Source of the DNA: UBA1479 sp038109305
Lineage (GTDB): Bacteria > Pseudomonadota > Alphaproteobacteria > Rhodospirillales > Casp-alpha2
Reading direction: 5' to 3'
NCBI GenBank assembly: GCA_038109305.1
Contig: JAYNIR010000002.1
Coordinates: 124,001 to 188,000, forward strand
DNA: 64,000 nucleotides
Part shown: positions 34,436-43,682 of the stretch, piece by piece
How positions within the stretch are numbered: the first letter of the stretch is position 1
Layout: each line of letters starts with the position of its first letter
Notes under the pieces: generated by a model
Told to the model about the DNA's origin: nothing
The model's input: only the letters and a program-made list of their open reading frames with translations
The model's database searches: none
Program-made: the position numbers and the translations under genes

Positions 34436-35239
34436 TCAGCCGAGCCCGAACGGTTTGGCCCAGGCGAGCGACGCCTTGGTGGCGCCCGGTTCGGTCTTGT
34501 TGTGCGGCGCGTATTCGCAGCCGATCCATCCATTGTAGTTCGACCGTTCGATCATCGCGAAGACGAAGGAATAATTGATTTCGCCTTCGCCCGGCGGGGT
34601 GCGGCCCGGATGACCCGCGATTTGAATGTGCGCGATGGACGGCAGGTGTTCCGTATAGTTGCGGGACAGATTGCCTTCCATGATCTGGCAGTTGTGGAAA
34701 TCAAACTGGATGCCGATGTTGTCGAAACCGGCCTTGTTGACCGCGTCGACCACGCCCTGGGCTTCGTCCGTGGTCTGCACTAGGTACCCCGCGCGGGCAA
34801 CGGTGTTGATGGGTTCGATCAGCGCGATGACGTTCGCTTCCTTCAATTGGCCGCAGGCCCAAGTGACGTTTTCGATGAACTTTTCGAACCCGGACTTGCG
34901 CCAGTCACCGGGCTGATGGCCGGCCAGGATGTGGACGTATTCGGCCTTCAGCGCCTTGGCGTAGTCGATGGCCCGTCCGATCGTATCCTGGAATTCCGCC
35001 TCGCGGCCTTTAAGTCCGGCAATCCCGTATTCGTCCTTGCCCGATCCCGGCGGCGAATTGAACATCAGAAAGTCGAGCCCCGCCGACAAATAGCCTTCGG
35101 CCAGATCGGCGGCCGGGTGGTTGTAGACATCAATGGGGCATTCGACGGCGGTAAAGCCCAGGTCGCGGACCAGTTGGAAGCGCTCCATAATGGGCACTTC
35201 CTGCGCCATCCAGCCGATGTTCGCCGCAAACTTAAGCAT
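34436..35239 (-). CDS. hyi: Hydroxypyruvate isomerase family protein
   Basis: 267 residues, a TIM-barrel of the Hyi/xylose-isomerase-like group. FAANIGWMAQEVPIMERF is the usual start; IALIEPIN and WIGCEYAPHNKTEPGA carry the two catalytic Glu residues, and FDFHNCQIMEGNL and HIQIAGHPGRTPPGEGEINY the metal-site Asp, His and Gln. It interconverts hydroxypyruvate and tartronate semialdehyde in glyoxylate metabolism. It lies 36 bases downstream of glnK. A tartronate-semialdehyde-reductase-like gene is found at 58788. Confidence 0.85.
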   Translation of the reverse strand: MLKFAANIGWMAQEVPIMERFQLVRDLGFTAVECPIDVYNHPAADLAEGYLSAGLDFLMFNSPPGSGKDEYGIAGLKGREAEFQDTIGRAIDYAKALKAEYVHILAGHQPGDWRKSGFEKFIENVTWACGQLKEANVIALIEPINTVARAGYLVQTTDEAQGVVDAVNKAGFDNIGIQFDFHNCQIMEGNLSRNYTEHLPSIAHIQIAGHPGRTPPGEGEINYSFVFAMIERSNYNGWIGCEYAPHNKTEPGATKASLAWAKPFGLG

Positions 35240-35275
35240 GTCGACCTTTCGCGGCAGACGCCGACTTAACTGAAT

Positions 35276-35614
35276 TTACAGGGCGTCGTTGTCCGTTTCG
35301 CCAGTCCGGATGCGGACGGCCGAGTTCAGGTCGTAGACGAAAATTTTGCCGTCACCGATCTTGCCAGTGTTGGCGCCGGTCTTGATGGCTTCGACCACGT
35401 CCGCGACCTTGTCGTCGGGAACCGCCACTTCGATCTTCACCTTGGGCAGAAAGTGCACCTGGTATTCCGCGCCCCGGTAGATTTCGGTCTGGCCGCGCTG
35501 ACGGCCGTACCCTTTGACTTCCGATGCGGTCATGCCTTCGACGCCGGCGGCGCCGAGGGCTTCGCGGACGCTGTCTAACTTATGCGGCTTGATGATTGCC
35601 ATAACGAATTTCAT
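35276..35614 (-). CDS. glnK: P-II nitrogen regulatory protein GlnK/GlnB
   Basis: 112 residues, the normal P-II length; a longer frame upstream is not needed. MKFVMAIIKPHKLDSVREAL starts it, and the T-loop GYGRQRGQTEIYRGAEYQVHFLPK carries the Tyr that is uridylylated. TGKIGDGKIFVYDLNSAVRIRTGE is the C-terminal signature. It senses ATP/ADP and 2-oxoglutarate and blocks the ammonium channel when nitrogen is plentiful. It lies downstream of amtB in the same direction; most bacteria have the reverse order. Confidence 0.93.
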   Translation of the reverse strand: MKFVMAIIKPHKLDSVREALGAAGVEGMTASEVKGYGRQRGQTEIYRGAEYQVHFLPKVKIEVAVPDDKVADVVEAIKTGANTGKIGDGKIFVYDLNSAVRIRTGETDNDAL

Positions 35615-35685
35615 ATGCCGTCTCCCAAAAATTTTCCGGGGTCCGGCGGGGACCCACAAGGCCCCCGCCGCCCGATTGGTTTATC

Positions 35686-37011
35686 TTAGTCCAAACGGTA
35701 GGCCGTTTCACCATGCTGCGTTATGTCGAGGCCTTCCAGTTCTTCGTCCTCGTCAACCCGAAGACCGCCGGTAATCCCTCCGACGATCTTGACGATGACC
35801 AGCGTCGCGATGGCGGACCATGCCACGGTCGCGATCAGGCCCGTCGCCTGCACGCCCAGCGCTGACCCCACGGTGGCGCCTTCGGGTAGGCCAAAGCCGC
35901 CGAACGTCGGCGTGCACAGGAACGCGACCAGAATGGTGCCGAGGGACCCGCCGACGCCGTGGACGGCGAACACATCCAGGGAGTCGTCGAGCTTCCAGGC
36001 GGATTTTACGACCTGGACCATCTTGTAGCAGACGAAGCCTGCGGCGACGCCGATGATCAAGGCGCCCAGCGGTCCGACAAAGCCCGATGCAGGCGTGATG
36101 GTCGCCAGGCCGGCGATGGTGCCGGTGACGAGGCCGACCAGCGACGGCTTGCCATAGGCCCGCCATTCCAGCGCCATCCATACCAGCGACGCCGTTGCGG
36201 CGGCAATGTGGGTGACGGTCAGCGCCATGCCGGCGGAGCCGTTGGCTGCGAGAGCCGAGCCGCCGTTGAAGCCGAACCAGCCGACCCAAAGCATGCAGGC
36301 GCCGGTGGCGACCATGCCGGGGTTGTGCGGCGGCGACACATCATTGGGGAAACCGTGCCGGGAGCCCAGCGCCTTAACAATCACCAGCGAAGAAATCCCC
36401 GCGGTGGCGTGCACTACAAGGCCGCCCGCGAAGTCCATCACCCCCATTTTGAACAGCCAGCCGCCTTCGCTCCAGACCCAGTGGGTTACCGGGGCATAGA
36501 CCACGACCAGCCAAAGCGCCGAAATCCACAAAACGGCGGAAAACTTGATGCGCTCCACATAGGCGCCGATCATCAGCGCCGGCGTGATCACGGCGAACGT
36601 CATCTGGAAGGAAAAGAACACCGCTTCGGGGATCGAGCCGGAAAGCGTTTCCTTGCCGATGCCGTGCAGCAGCATCTTGGAAAACCCGCCGACGTAGCTG
36701 TCTAATCCGCCGCCGTTGGAAAACGCCAGCGAATAGCCGACAATCAGCCAGAGAACGCTCATCAGGCAGGCGACGGCGATGCAATGCATCAGCACGCTAA
36801 GGACGTTCCGCGACTTCACCAGCCCGCCGTAAAACAGTGCCAGGCCTGGCAGCGTCATGAACAGAACCAGCGCCGTCGCGGTCACGATCCAGGCGGTATC
36901 GCCGGAATTATGCTTGTCCGCCGCGAAGGCGGCGTCAGGCGCCAGAAGAAAGATGGAAAGAGCCGCCAGAGCAAAAGCCGGCGCGGCTAACCGGCGAAGA
37001 CACGTCGTCAT
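35686..37011 (-). CDS. amtB: Ammonium transporter AmtB
   Basis: 441 residues from one of two adjacent ATG codons (37011 preferred over 37014 for spacing to GGGAG). A signal peptide ends near DAAFA, followed by eleven hydrophobic helices. Landmarks are GDTAWIVTATALVLFMTLPGLALFYGGLV, the twin-His region DFAGGLVVHATAGISSLVI and DVFAVHGVGGSLGTIL. It conducts ammonium and is gated by GlnK encoded next to it. The start in the long antiparallel frame at 37179 is rejected. Confidence 0.94.
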   Translation of the reverse strand: MTTCLRRLAAPAFALAALSIFLLAPDAAFAADKHNSGDTAWIVTATALVLFMTLPGLALFYGGLVKSRNVLSVLMHCIAVACLMSVLWLIVGYSLAFSNGGGLDSYVGGFSKMLLHGIGKETLSGSIPEAVFFSFQMTFAVITPALMIGAYVERIKFSAVLWISALWLVVVYAPVTHWVWSEGGWLFKMGVMDFAGGLVVHATAGISSLVIVKALGSRHGFPNDVSPPHNPGMVATGACMLWVGWFGFNGGSALAANGSAGMALTVTHIAAATASLVWMALEWRAYGKPSLVGLVTGTIAGLATITPASGFVGPLGALIIGVAAGFVCYKMVQVVKSAWKLDDSLDVFAVHGVGGSLGTILVAFLCTPTFGGFGLPEGATVGSALGVQATGLIATVAWSAIATLVIVKIVGGITGGLRVDEDEELEGLDITQHGETAYRLD

Positions 37012-37227
37012 CATTATCTCCCATTCGTGGGTTGCCCGATCGTTGGGTTTGGTCAGTACAAAATTGCGCGCGCCAAAACGGGCCGGTTGCGCAAGGCCCC
37101 AGGAACGGTTTTCCGTTTTCCGATGGGGTCCGGCTTCTCGTTTCGCCCCTGATAATGCCCGACGCGTCGGCGGATTCAAGTCAAAAGCAGGATGCAGCGC
37201 ACAATGGGTGGGCTCTCCGGCCCCGGG

Positions 37228-38097
37228 TCACTCGGCGGCGTATTTCTTTTCAGCCGCGTAGTATTCAGGGAACCCGACGATGTCGCGCAAATTTTCAAAA
37301 GTCGCCTGAATTTCAACAGGTTGCCCGCTCTTCAGGTTTGCAAGGGCACGTTCCTGCGCCTCGATGGAGGCCAGGATCAACGCCAATGGATACAGCGCGA
37401 TCTTGTAGCCCATATCGCCCAGTTCGCCGGCCATCAGATAGGGGGTGTCCCCCTGCTCCACCATATTTGCCATCTTGGGCCCGTCGACCTCGTCGCAATA
37501 GCGGCGCATCTGGTCCTTGTCGCGGGGGGCTTCCAAAAACGTGATGTCGGCGCCGATCTCGCGGAACGCGTTGCACCGGTCGATGGCCTCGTCGATGCCG
37601 TCAATCGCGTTGGCGTCGGTCCGCGCCATAATCAATATGTCCGCGCCGGCATTGCGGGCATCGACCGCCGACTGGATGCGGGCAAACGCCTCGTCCCGGG
37701 TGACCACCGCCTTGCCCCGGGTATGGCCGCAGCGCTTGGGGCTCACCTGGTCTTCGATCATCACACAGGCGAAGCCGGCGGCGGCGTATCCTTCGACCGT
37801 GCGCTTGACGTTGATCGCATTGCCGAACCCCGTGTCGCCATCGCCGATGATCGGCATGTCGACCGCAGCGCACATGTTGCGGCCCTGGTCGACCATTTCG
37901 GCGTAGGTGATCAGGCCCGTATCCGGCAGACCCAGCCGCGCCGCGGAAACGGCAAAGCCCGACATGAAGCCGACGTCGTATCCCGCCCGCGCCGCCAGCT
38001 TTGCCGACATGGCGTCGTAGATGCCGGGTGTCAGCAGACAGCCGGGCTTGGACAGGAGATCACTAAGCTTTTGCGCGGATGATTTGGCGGATGACAT
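37228..38097 (-). CDS. Isocitrate lyase/PEP mutase family protein (oxaloacetate-decarboxylase-like)
   Basis: 289 residues from the ATG at 38097. The barrel has CLLTPGIYDAMSAKLAARAGYDVGFMSGFAVSAA, the metal motif IIGDGDTGFGNAINVKRTVEGY, and IEDQVSPKRCGHTRGK, the KRCGH catalytic loop, then ILMARTDA. The family includes methylisocitrate lyase, dimethylmalate lyase and oxaloacetate decarboxylase. The substrate cannot be fixed, but a 2,3-substituted malate is plausible. It is followed downstream by no gene of its own strand until amtB. Confidence 0.87.
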   Translation of the reverse strand: MSSAKSSAQKLSDLLSKPGCLLTPGIYDAMSAKLAARAGYDVGFMSGFAVSAARLGLPDTGLITYAEMVDQGRNMCAAVDMPIIGDGDTGFGNAINVKRTVEGYAAAGFACVMIEDQVSPKRCGHTRGKAVVTRDEAFARIQSAVDARNAGADILIMARTDANAIDGIDEAIDRCNAFREIGADITFLEAPRDKDQMRRYCDEVDGPKMANMVEQGDTPYLMAGELGDMGYKIALYPLALILASIEAQERALANLKSGQPVEIQATFENLRDIVGFPEYYAAEKKYAAE

Positions 38098-38155
38098 GGG
38101 TACCTCCGATTGGGCAATTGGTTTGGGGCAGTTTAGCGCGCGGCGGCGAACGCCG

Positions 38156-38935
38156 TCACCGCCCCTGAAATTTGGGTTTTTCCTTGGCAAGGAAGGCGCG
38201 GACGCCTTCCCGATAATCTTCGGAATCGCAGAGCGCATAGCCGGACTTGAGTTCGGCCTCGGTCAGCGGCGATGCATCCATCAATCGGCGCAGCGTCTTT
38301 TTCGACCCGCGCGCGGCTAACGGCGCGCCCTGGGCGATGCGCCACGCCGTCGCCTCGACATCATCTTCCAGCCCGTCATCGGGGACGACGCGGGTCAGCA
38401 TGCCCTTGGCGTAGGCCTCGTCGGCGTCCAGCACCCGGCCTTCCAGCAACAATTCCAGCACCACCGGCGCCGGAATGGCCGACAGCGCCGCCGCCATTTC
38501 GGCGTGCGCGAAGGAATGGCCCAAGCGGTTTATGGGGATGCCGACCTTGGCGCTCCTCGCGGCGATCCGCATGTCGCAGCAGCACGCGATTTCGAGACCG
38601 CCGCCGGTACACGCCCCCCGGATCACTGCGATCGTCGGGTGTTTCAAATTGGCGAGCCGATCCATGGCTTCCGCCACCACGGCGCCGTAGACCTCGGCCT
38701 GCGCTGCACTCATGCGCTTTTCGGGAAATTCGGAAATGTCCGCCCCGGCGGCGAAGTGATCGCCCGCGCCGGTGACTAGGACGCAACGAAGTCCGTCGTC
38801 GGCCTCAAGCTCCTTCACCACCTCAAGCAGGCGCTCCCACGCGGCGAACGTCAGCGCGTTCCGCTTTTTCGGATTGTTAAGAACGACCGTGGCGACCGGG
38901 CCATTGTGTTCCAAAAGGACGATGTCGGCGCTCAT
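38156..38935 (-). CDS. Enoyl-CoA hydratase/isomerase family protein
   Basis: 259 residues of crotonase fold: GDHFAAGADISEFPEKR and GACTGGGLEIACCCDMRIAARSAKVGIP form the oxyanion hole, and EGVRAFLAKEKPKFQGR is the family ending. It is 58 bases upstream of the PEP-mutase-like gene and six bases downstream of the hydroxyacid dehydrogenase gene, so the three probably form one operon. Substrate unknown. Confidence 0.9.
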   Translation of the reverse strand: MSADIVLLEHNGPVATVVLNNPKKRNALTFAAWERLLEVVKELEADDGLRCVLVTGAGDHFAAGADISEFPEKRMSAAQAEVYGAVVAEAMDRLANLKHPTIAVIRGACTGGGLEIACCCDMRIAARSAKVGIPINRLGHSFAHAEMAAALSAIPAPVVLELLLEGRVLDADEAYAKGMLTRVVPDDGLEDDVEATAWRIAQGAPLAARGSKKTLRRLMDASPLTEAELKSGYALCDSEDYREGVRAFLAKEKPKFQGR

Positions 38936-38941
38936 CCGGGC

Positions 38942-39904
38942 CTAGCCCTCCCCGTTTAAAACCCGGACCGGTGCGCCGCCGAGCCAGCCTTTGATGCACT
39001 CGACCGCTTCCCGGAACATGAGTTCGTAATTTTCCTGCATCACATATCCGGTGTGGCCGGTCAGCACCGTGTTGTCGAGCGCGCGAAGCGGGTGTTTCGC
39101 CGGCAGCGGTTCTTCATCGTACACGTCGATGCCGGCACCCTTGATATGGTTCGCCTTCAGCGCCTGGATCAACGCTGCTTCGTCGACGACGGGCCCGCGC
39201 GACGTGTTGACCAGGTACGCAGAAGGCTTCATCAGCCCCAATTCCTTCGCCCCGACGATCCCCGTCGTGCGCTCGGACAGCAGGACATGGATGGTGATGA
39301 AATCCGACTGCTTGAATAGGTTTTCCTTGGTGACCAGCATCGCGCCGCATTCCGCCGCGCGGTCTTCCGTCAGGTTCTGCGACCAGGCGACGACCCTCAT
39401 GCCAAGCGCCTGACCCAGCGCCGCCGACTGCGCGCCCAGCTTGCCGAGCCCGATGACGCCCAGCGTCTTGCCGCGAAGGCCGACCGGAAACGATTTTTGC
39501 CAGCCGCCCGATTTCATAGTCCGGTCTTCAAGCGGGATGCCTTTGGCCAGCGCGAAGATCAGCGCCCAGGCATGTTCGAACGCCGGATAAGGCAGGATCG
39601 CCGTGCCGCAGACGGTGATGCCAAGCTCGCGCGCCTTCGCCATGTCCCAGGCCAGATTGCGCATCCCGGTGGTTACCATCAGCTTGGCGTCCGGCAGTTT
39701 TTCCAGCTGCGAAGCCGGGAACCGGGTGCGCTCGCGCATGCCGACGATGACGTCGTATCCGGCCAGCGCATTGGCGACGCGGTCTTCGTCCGTCTGCAGA
39801 AATTCGTTGAAGGACGTGACCTCCGCATCCGGGCCCAAGCTATCCCAATCGGCAAGCTCAAGCGCCACGTTTTGATAGTCGTCCAAAATGGCGACGCGGG
39901 TCAT
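38942..39904 (-). CDS. D-2-hydroxyacid dehydrogenase family protein
   Basis: 320 residues from the ATG at 39904. The NAD-binding motif GVIGLGKLGAQSA, the NTSRGPVVDEAAL loop with catalytic Arg region, and LTGHTGYV with the acid-base His are present. It resembles phosphoglycerate-dehydrogenase-like enzymes acting on glyoxylate, hydroxypyruvate or related 2-oxoacids. It is first in a three-gene minus-strand operon with a crotonase and an ICL/PEP-mutase protein. Confidence 0.9.
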   Translation of the reverse strand: MTRVAILDDYQNVALELADWDSLGPDAEVTSFNEFLQTDEDRVANALAGYDVIVGMRERTRFPASQLEKLPDAKLMVTTGMRNLAWDMAKARELGITVCGTAILPYPAFEHAWALIFALAKGIPLEDRTMKSGGWQKSFPVGLRGKTLGVIGLGKLGAQSAALGQALGMRVVAWSQNLTEDRAAECGAMLVTKENLFKQSDFITIHVLLSERTTGIVGAKELGLMKPSAYLVNTSRGPVVDEAALIQALKANHIKGAGIDVYDEEPLPAKHPLRALDNTVLTGHTGYVMQENYELMFREAVECIKGWLGGAPVRVLNGEG

Positions 39905-40118
39905 GACCCTGTTCTCCTTCGTCGTTTCGGTACCGCGATTCGCGGTGTCAGGCAAGATGCCCCGAAGGTCACGCCCACCGCAAGCGTTTGTCTAGCCCCG
40001 CCCGGATTGAAATGAGGCATGGATCAAAATTTTATGCTTTGAGCGCGAGTGCTCAGTCGGAAGAGTGCCAGAAAACATCGATATCCGCCGAAAAAATTTC
40101 GTAAAACGGGGCTCAACA

Positions 40119-41078
40119 ATGAAATTTGATACGGAATTTTCGTTTTCCGACATCGTCGCCAATGCGAACGACGCCGTCGTTGTGATCACCGCCGACCAGC
40201 TGGATGACCCCGGGCCAGTGATCGTTTATGTCAACGACGCCTGTATCCGCGTGACCGGCTACCAGCCGGACGAAGTCATCGGCAAGTCGCCCCGCATGAT
40301 GCAGGGCGAAGAATCGGACCCGGAAACCAAACAAAAAATCCGCGATGCGCTGGCGGCCGGCCGCCCGGTCCTTGCCCGCTTGCTCAACTACGGCAAATAC
40401 GGTCGCAAATTTTGGGTCGACATGAACATCATGCCCCCAACTGACGCGAACGGGTCGATCACCCACTTCGCCGCCATTCAGCGTGACATGACCGAAGACG
40501 TGCAGCGCGAGGAAGAGCTTTTGGCGCTCGCCCCCACCGATGATTTGACCGGCGCCACAAACCGCCGCCATTTCATGGAAAGGGCGGTATTGGAAATCCA
40601 CCGCCTTCGCCGCCAGGGCGTGCCGTTTTCGGTGCAGTTGATGGACCTTGATTTTTTCAAAAAGGTCAATGACACCTAAGGCCATCAGGCCGGTGACGAA
40701 GTTTTGAAAGAAGCTATTGCGCGCTGGCGGCACGGCCGCCGGCCGTTCGACACGCTTGGGCGTTTGGGCGGCGAGTAATTTTCCCTGCTGCTGCCGGGCG
40801 CCGACGGTGAGTCCGCCGCGGTTGTCGCCGAACGCCTGCGCTCGGTGATTTCAGACACGCCGATCAAGACCATCGTCGGGCCGATCACCGTCACCGTTTC
40901 CATCGGCGTCGCCGAGGCCGATGTGGATGACGGCGTCATCGAAGGCACGCTGGGCCGTGCCGACGAAGCGCTCTACCGCGCCAAGAGGGAAGGCCGCGAT
41001 CAGGTCTCCCGCGCACAACCGTTCATCCGCAAAGAAGCCAAAAAAGCCCGACAATCGGAGCCGCCCGCGTGGTGGCTG
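40119..41078 (+). pseudogene. LOV-like PAS / GGDEF protein with two in-frame stops
   Basis: One frame encodes a PAS domain and then a GGDEF domain. The PAS part is strikingly LOV-like (IVYVNDACIRVTGYQPDEVIG, then LLNYGKYGRKFWVDMNI and FAAIQRDMTED), but the photoactive Cys motif reads KSPRMMQG, with Pro in the Cys position. The GGDEF part is cut by TAA at 40677-40679, where homologues have Tyr (KVNDT-YGHQAGD), and by TAA at 40776-40778, inside the signature itself (RLGGE, stop, FSLLLPG). The frame then stays open through ADEALYRAKREGRDQV. As read, only the PAS domain and part of GGDEF would be made, so no diguanylate cyclase activity is expected. The exact 3' end is uncertain. Confidence 0.8.
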
Positions 41079-42110
41079 TCACGCCGCCTGCGTGTTCTTA
41101 AGCCGCATGGGTTCGCGGGGACCCATGTTGTAGCGGTCGGAAAATTCCGGTGCCAATTTGCGCCCATCCCGCAGGTTCACCCACAACCGCAGCAGAAGCC
41201 GCTTGCGCTCGGGCTCGGGCCAGTCCTCGTAAGGCGCGCGTGCATGCAGCGCGACGTAGTTGTTGAGGATCTGGATGTCTCCCGGGTTGAACGTTATATC
41301 GAAGCGGAACTTGTCCGTTGGGATCACATCCTGCATGTATTGCAACGCATCGGAGGCCAGCCCGGTCAGCGGCTCACCCTTGAACTCCTGGCCCTCGCGG
41401 ATCGCCTTAGACAACAGGCGGCAGGAAAGCCGCCCGTCGAAATAACTGTAGACCGGCACCCGGTGGCGGGTCGTCGGTAGGGATTCACCGACCTCGCCCT
41501 CGCCCCGCAAGTTGAAATAAAATCCTTCGAACAACGGTGGCAGAAATTCCGGGTGATTGGCGAGGATGTCGTTAAACACCGCCATGGACGACGCGATGTA
41601 GCTTTCGCCGCCTTCCCTGGCCGTCCGCACACACAACAGCGACACGATGTCGAGCCCGTCGCAATGGAACCCCAGCTTGTCGCGGGTCAGATAACCTCGG
41701 TTGAGCGGAACGGAAAACTTGAAGCCTTTGTCCGTCACCTCGCCGATCAAGTCGCCTTGGGGGTTTTGATGGCGCGGCATACCCAAATGCACGCCCAGCA
41801 CCCAGTAAAGGCAGTCGAGCGCCCGGCGGTCGTATTTGTCGACGTCAAGCCCCCGGATCAGCGCGATGCCCCGGCCGAATTCAAGTTCAGTAAGCGCCCA
41901 ATCGGCCAGCGCCGCCATGGCGGGCGACGGCGCGTCGTCCCGCGCGAAGCGGGTGGCGGTCATGCCCTTCGACAACAGGGCTTCGACCGCGCGGTCGATA
42001 TCCGCCGCCTCTGCCTCGGTGATATGGCGGATCCAGTTCGGATCGGCGGCCAGTTCCTCCGCCGTCCAGGCGGATTTATCCGTCACCGGCCGGGTGTAAA
42101 TCTCGGTCAT
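41079..42110 (-). CDS. TauD/TfdA family dioxygenase
   Basis: 343 residues. The iron motif is LGFHCDGLDIVSLLCVRTA (His-x-Asp), and the distal His is in YVALHARAPYEDW, followed by the Arg-rich RKRLLLRLWVN that binds 2-oxoglutarate. The size and N-terminal helical part resemble TfdA-like enzymes of aromatic or amine catabolism. The start lies three bases from the DOPA-dioxygenase-like gene upstream on the same strand, suggesting cotranscription. Substrate unknown. Confidence 0.85.
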   Translation of the reverse strand: MTEIYTRPVTDKSAWTAEELAADPNWIRHITEAEAADIDRAVEALLSKGMTATRFARDDAPSPAMAALADWALTELEFGRGIALIRGLDVDKYDRRALDCLYWVLGVHLGMPRHQNPQGDLIGEVTDKGFKFSVPLNRGYLTRDKLGFHCDGLDIVSLLCVRTAREGGESYIASSMAVFNDILANHPEFLPPLFEGFYFNLRGEGEVGESLPTTRHRVPVYSYFDGRLSCRLLSKAIREGQEFKGEPLTGLASDALQYMQDVIPTDKFRFDITFNPGDIQILNNYVALHARAPYEDWPEPERKRLLLRLWVNLRDGRKLAPEFSDRYNMGPREPMRLKNTQAA

Positions 42111-42113
42111 GGT

Positions 42114-42527
42114 TTAGCTAAATCCGCTTGGCCCCCAGCCGTCAAGCCGCCGCTTCGGCGTCTGCGCTTTTTGCCATTCCTCGAATGCGCGCAGGAAATC
42201 CACATCGACCGCGAGCCCATCGCCCAGCCACAGGGCGTTTTCCGTGTGATCGGCGACGGGATCGCCGGTTTCAGGGTGGACTAGAATGCTGAGCCCCCGC
42301 CGGTTCAGCATCAGGTAGGGCACCGCATCCGCGAAGCGTTCCGTCGGGATTTGGACCAGCAGATCCGATTTCGGGTGCGGGCCGCCGGGCTTTTCCCTGA
42401 CGCCGCCGGCCGAGCCCTCGAAATCGGTCAACAGCCCCTCCCGCAGCGCGAAGGTATGGGCGCGGGCTTCCGGTCCCTTGAAGTAGATATGGGCGTGGAA
42501 TTCCTCGATTTCCGACGAGATCGTCAT
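42114..42527 (-). CDS. DOPA 4,5-dioxygenase family protein
   Basis: 137 residues matching the small DOPA-dioxygenase family. It has EEFHAHIYFKG near the start (two metal-ligand-like His), EKPGGPHPKSDLLVQIP, and LSILVHPETGDPVADHTENALWLGD with further His residues. The founding fungal enzyme cleaves the DOPA ring in betalain synthesis; bacterial homologues have largely unknown substrates. It is first in a two-gene unit with a TauD-type dioxygenase, so the pair may oxidise one aromatic compound. Confidence 0.85.
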   Translation of the reverse strand: MTISSEIEEFHAHIYFKGPEARAHTFALREGLLTDFEGSAGGVREKPGGPHPKSDLLVQIPTERFADAVPYLMLNRRGLSILVHPETGDPVADHTENALWLGDGLAVDVDFLRAFEEWQKAQTPKRRLDGWGPSGFS

Positions 42528-42639
42528 GGCGGCGTGTCCTTGCCCTTGTCAGGTCGCCCCGTGGGCGATACTTCTATCCCTATATGGTGATGCACCCCGG
42601 ATTTTGCACGCCCCTCTCCTGCACGAAAGGATCATTGCA

Positions 42640-43551
42640 ATGACCTGGCTTGAAGGCGGTTCCCGCAACAAACGCCCCGCGGGCGAACGGCTCCGCGAAC
42701 TTTTGGAAAAGGACGAAATCGTCCGCGCGCCCGGCACCCACAACGCCTTCGCCGGCATGATCGCCAAGGAAGCGGGATTCAACACCCTTTATATCTCGGG
42801 CGGCGCGGTGACGGCGTCCCTGGGCTTGCCGGACCTGGGCATCATGGCGCTTGAAGAACTCTGCGGCGTCGTCCGCTCCGTTTCGCGCACCACCGACTTG
42901 CCGTTGATCGTCGATGGCGACACCGGCTACGGCGGCGTTTTGAACGCCATGCGCGTTGTCCAGGAACTGGAAATGGCCGGTGCCGGGGCGGTCCATATCG
43001 AAGACCAGATGCTGCCGAAAAAATGCGGCCACCTGAACGACAAGCGCCTGGTCGAACCGGAAGAAGCCGCCATGAAGATCGCGGCTGCCAAAAAGGCGTC
43101 GAACCACCTGGTCGTCATCGCGCGGACGGACGCGGCGGGCGTCGAAGGGCTGGAAGGCGCGATCAAACGCGCCAACCTTTACCGCGAGGCAGGCGCCGAC
43201 GTTACCTTCCCCGACGGCCTGCCGTCCGCCGAAGACCACATCGAATTCGCCAAGCGCGTGCCGGGCTGGAAAATGGCCAACATGACCGAGTACGGCCGCA
43301 CGCCGTTTTTCACCGGGCAGCAGTTTCAGGACATGGGTTTCGACATCGTGATCTGGCCCGCGACGTCCATGCGGGCGGCCGCCGTCATGTTCAAACGGCT
43401 TTACGACCACATTCGCGACGAAGACGGCACTGAAGGCTTCATGGACCACGTCATGAGCCGCGCCGAGCAGTACGAAACCCTTCGGTATTTCGATTATGAA
43501 GCGCTGGACGAAAGCGTCGCCCGGACGGTGATCCCCGAATACGGAAAGTAA
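42640..43551 (+). CDS. Isocitrate lyase/PEP mutase family protein
   Basis: 303 residues from the ATG at 42640 with GAAAGGA upstream. It has APGTHNAFAGMIAKEAGFNTLYISGGAVTASLGLPDLG, the metal motif LIVDGDTGYGGVLNAMRVVQE and IEDQMLPKKCGHLNDKRLV with the KKCGH loop. The C-terminal layout (KRLYDHIRDEDGTEGFMDHVMSRAEQYETL) is that of methylisocitrate/2,3-dimethylmalate lyases. It cleaves a C-C bond in a substituted malate or isocitrate. It is divergent from the DOPA-dioxygenase gene. Confidence 0.88.
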   Translation: MTWLEGGSRNKRPAGERLRELLEKDEIVRAPGTHNAFAGMIAKEAGFNTLYISGGAVTASLGLPDLGIMALEELCGVVRSVSRTTDLPLIVDGDTGYGGVLNAMRVVQELEMAGAGAVHIEDQMLPKKCGHLNDKRLVEPEEAAMKIAAAKKASNHLVVIARTDAAGVEGLEGAIKRANLYREAGADVTFPDGLPSAEDHIEFAKRVPGWKMANMTEYGRTPFFTGQQFQDMGFDIVIWPATSMRAAAVMFKRLYDHIRDEDGTEGFMDHVMSRAEQYETLRYFDYEALDESVARTVIPEYGK

Positions 43552-43556
43552 CGACC

Positions 43557-43628
43557 GTGGGCGGGCCGCACGACGGCGGCGGATACGGCGACATGGGCGG
43601 CGGGGGCGGCGACTTCGGCAGGTTTTAA
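43557..43628 (+). other. Glycine-rich tail fragment
   Basis: From a GTG at 43557 a 23-codon frame reads a Gly/Asp-rich peptide (GGPHDGGGYGDMGGGGG, then DFGRF) and stops. Such tails end secreted TPM/YgcG-type proteins, but no upstream part is present. It may be a leftover of a deleted gene or a chance product of GC-rich spacer. The remaining bases to 43682 show GGGGGCGG/ACCGG-type repeats and no gene. Confidence 0.25.
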
Positions 43629-43682
43629 CCGGGGGCGGTTTCTACCGGGGCCCGATTGTAACCGGTGGCGAGTTTTGACGCC

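Noticed and set aside
1202..40778. Stop-codon reassignment to explain the in-frame TAG and TAA codons
   Set aside because: TAG, TAA and TGA all end intact genes normally elsewhere, and the replaced residues differ (Ser/other, Tyr, Glu), so decay or error is simpler.
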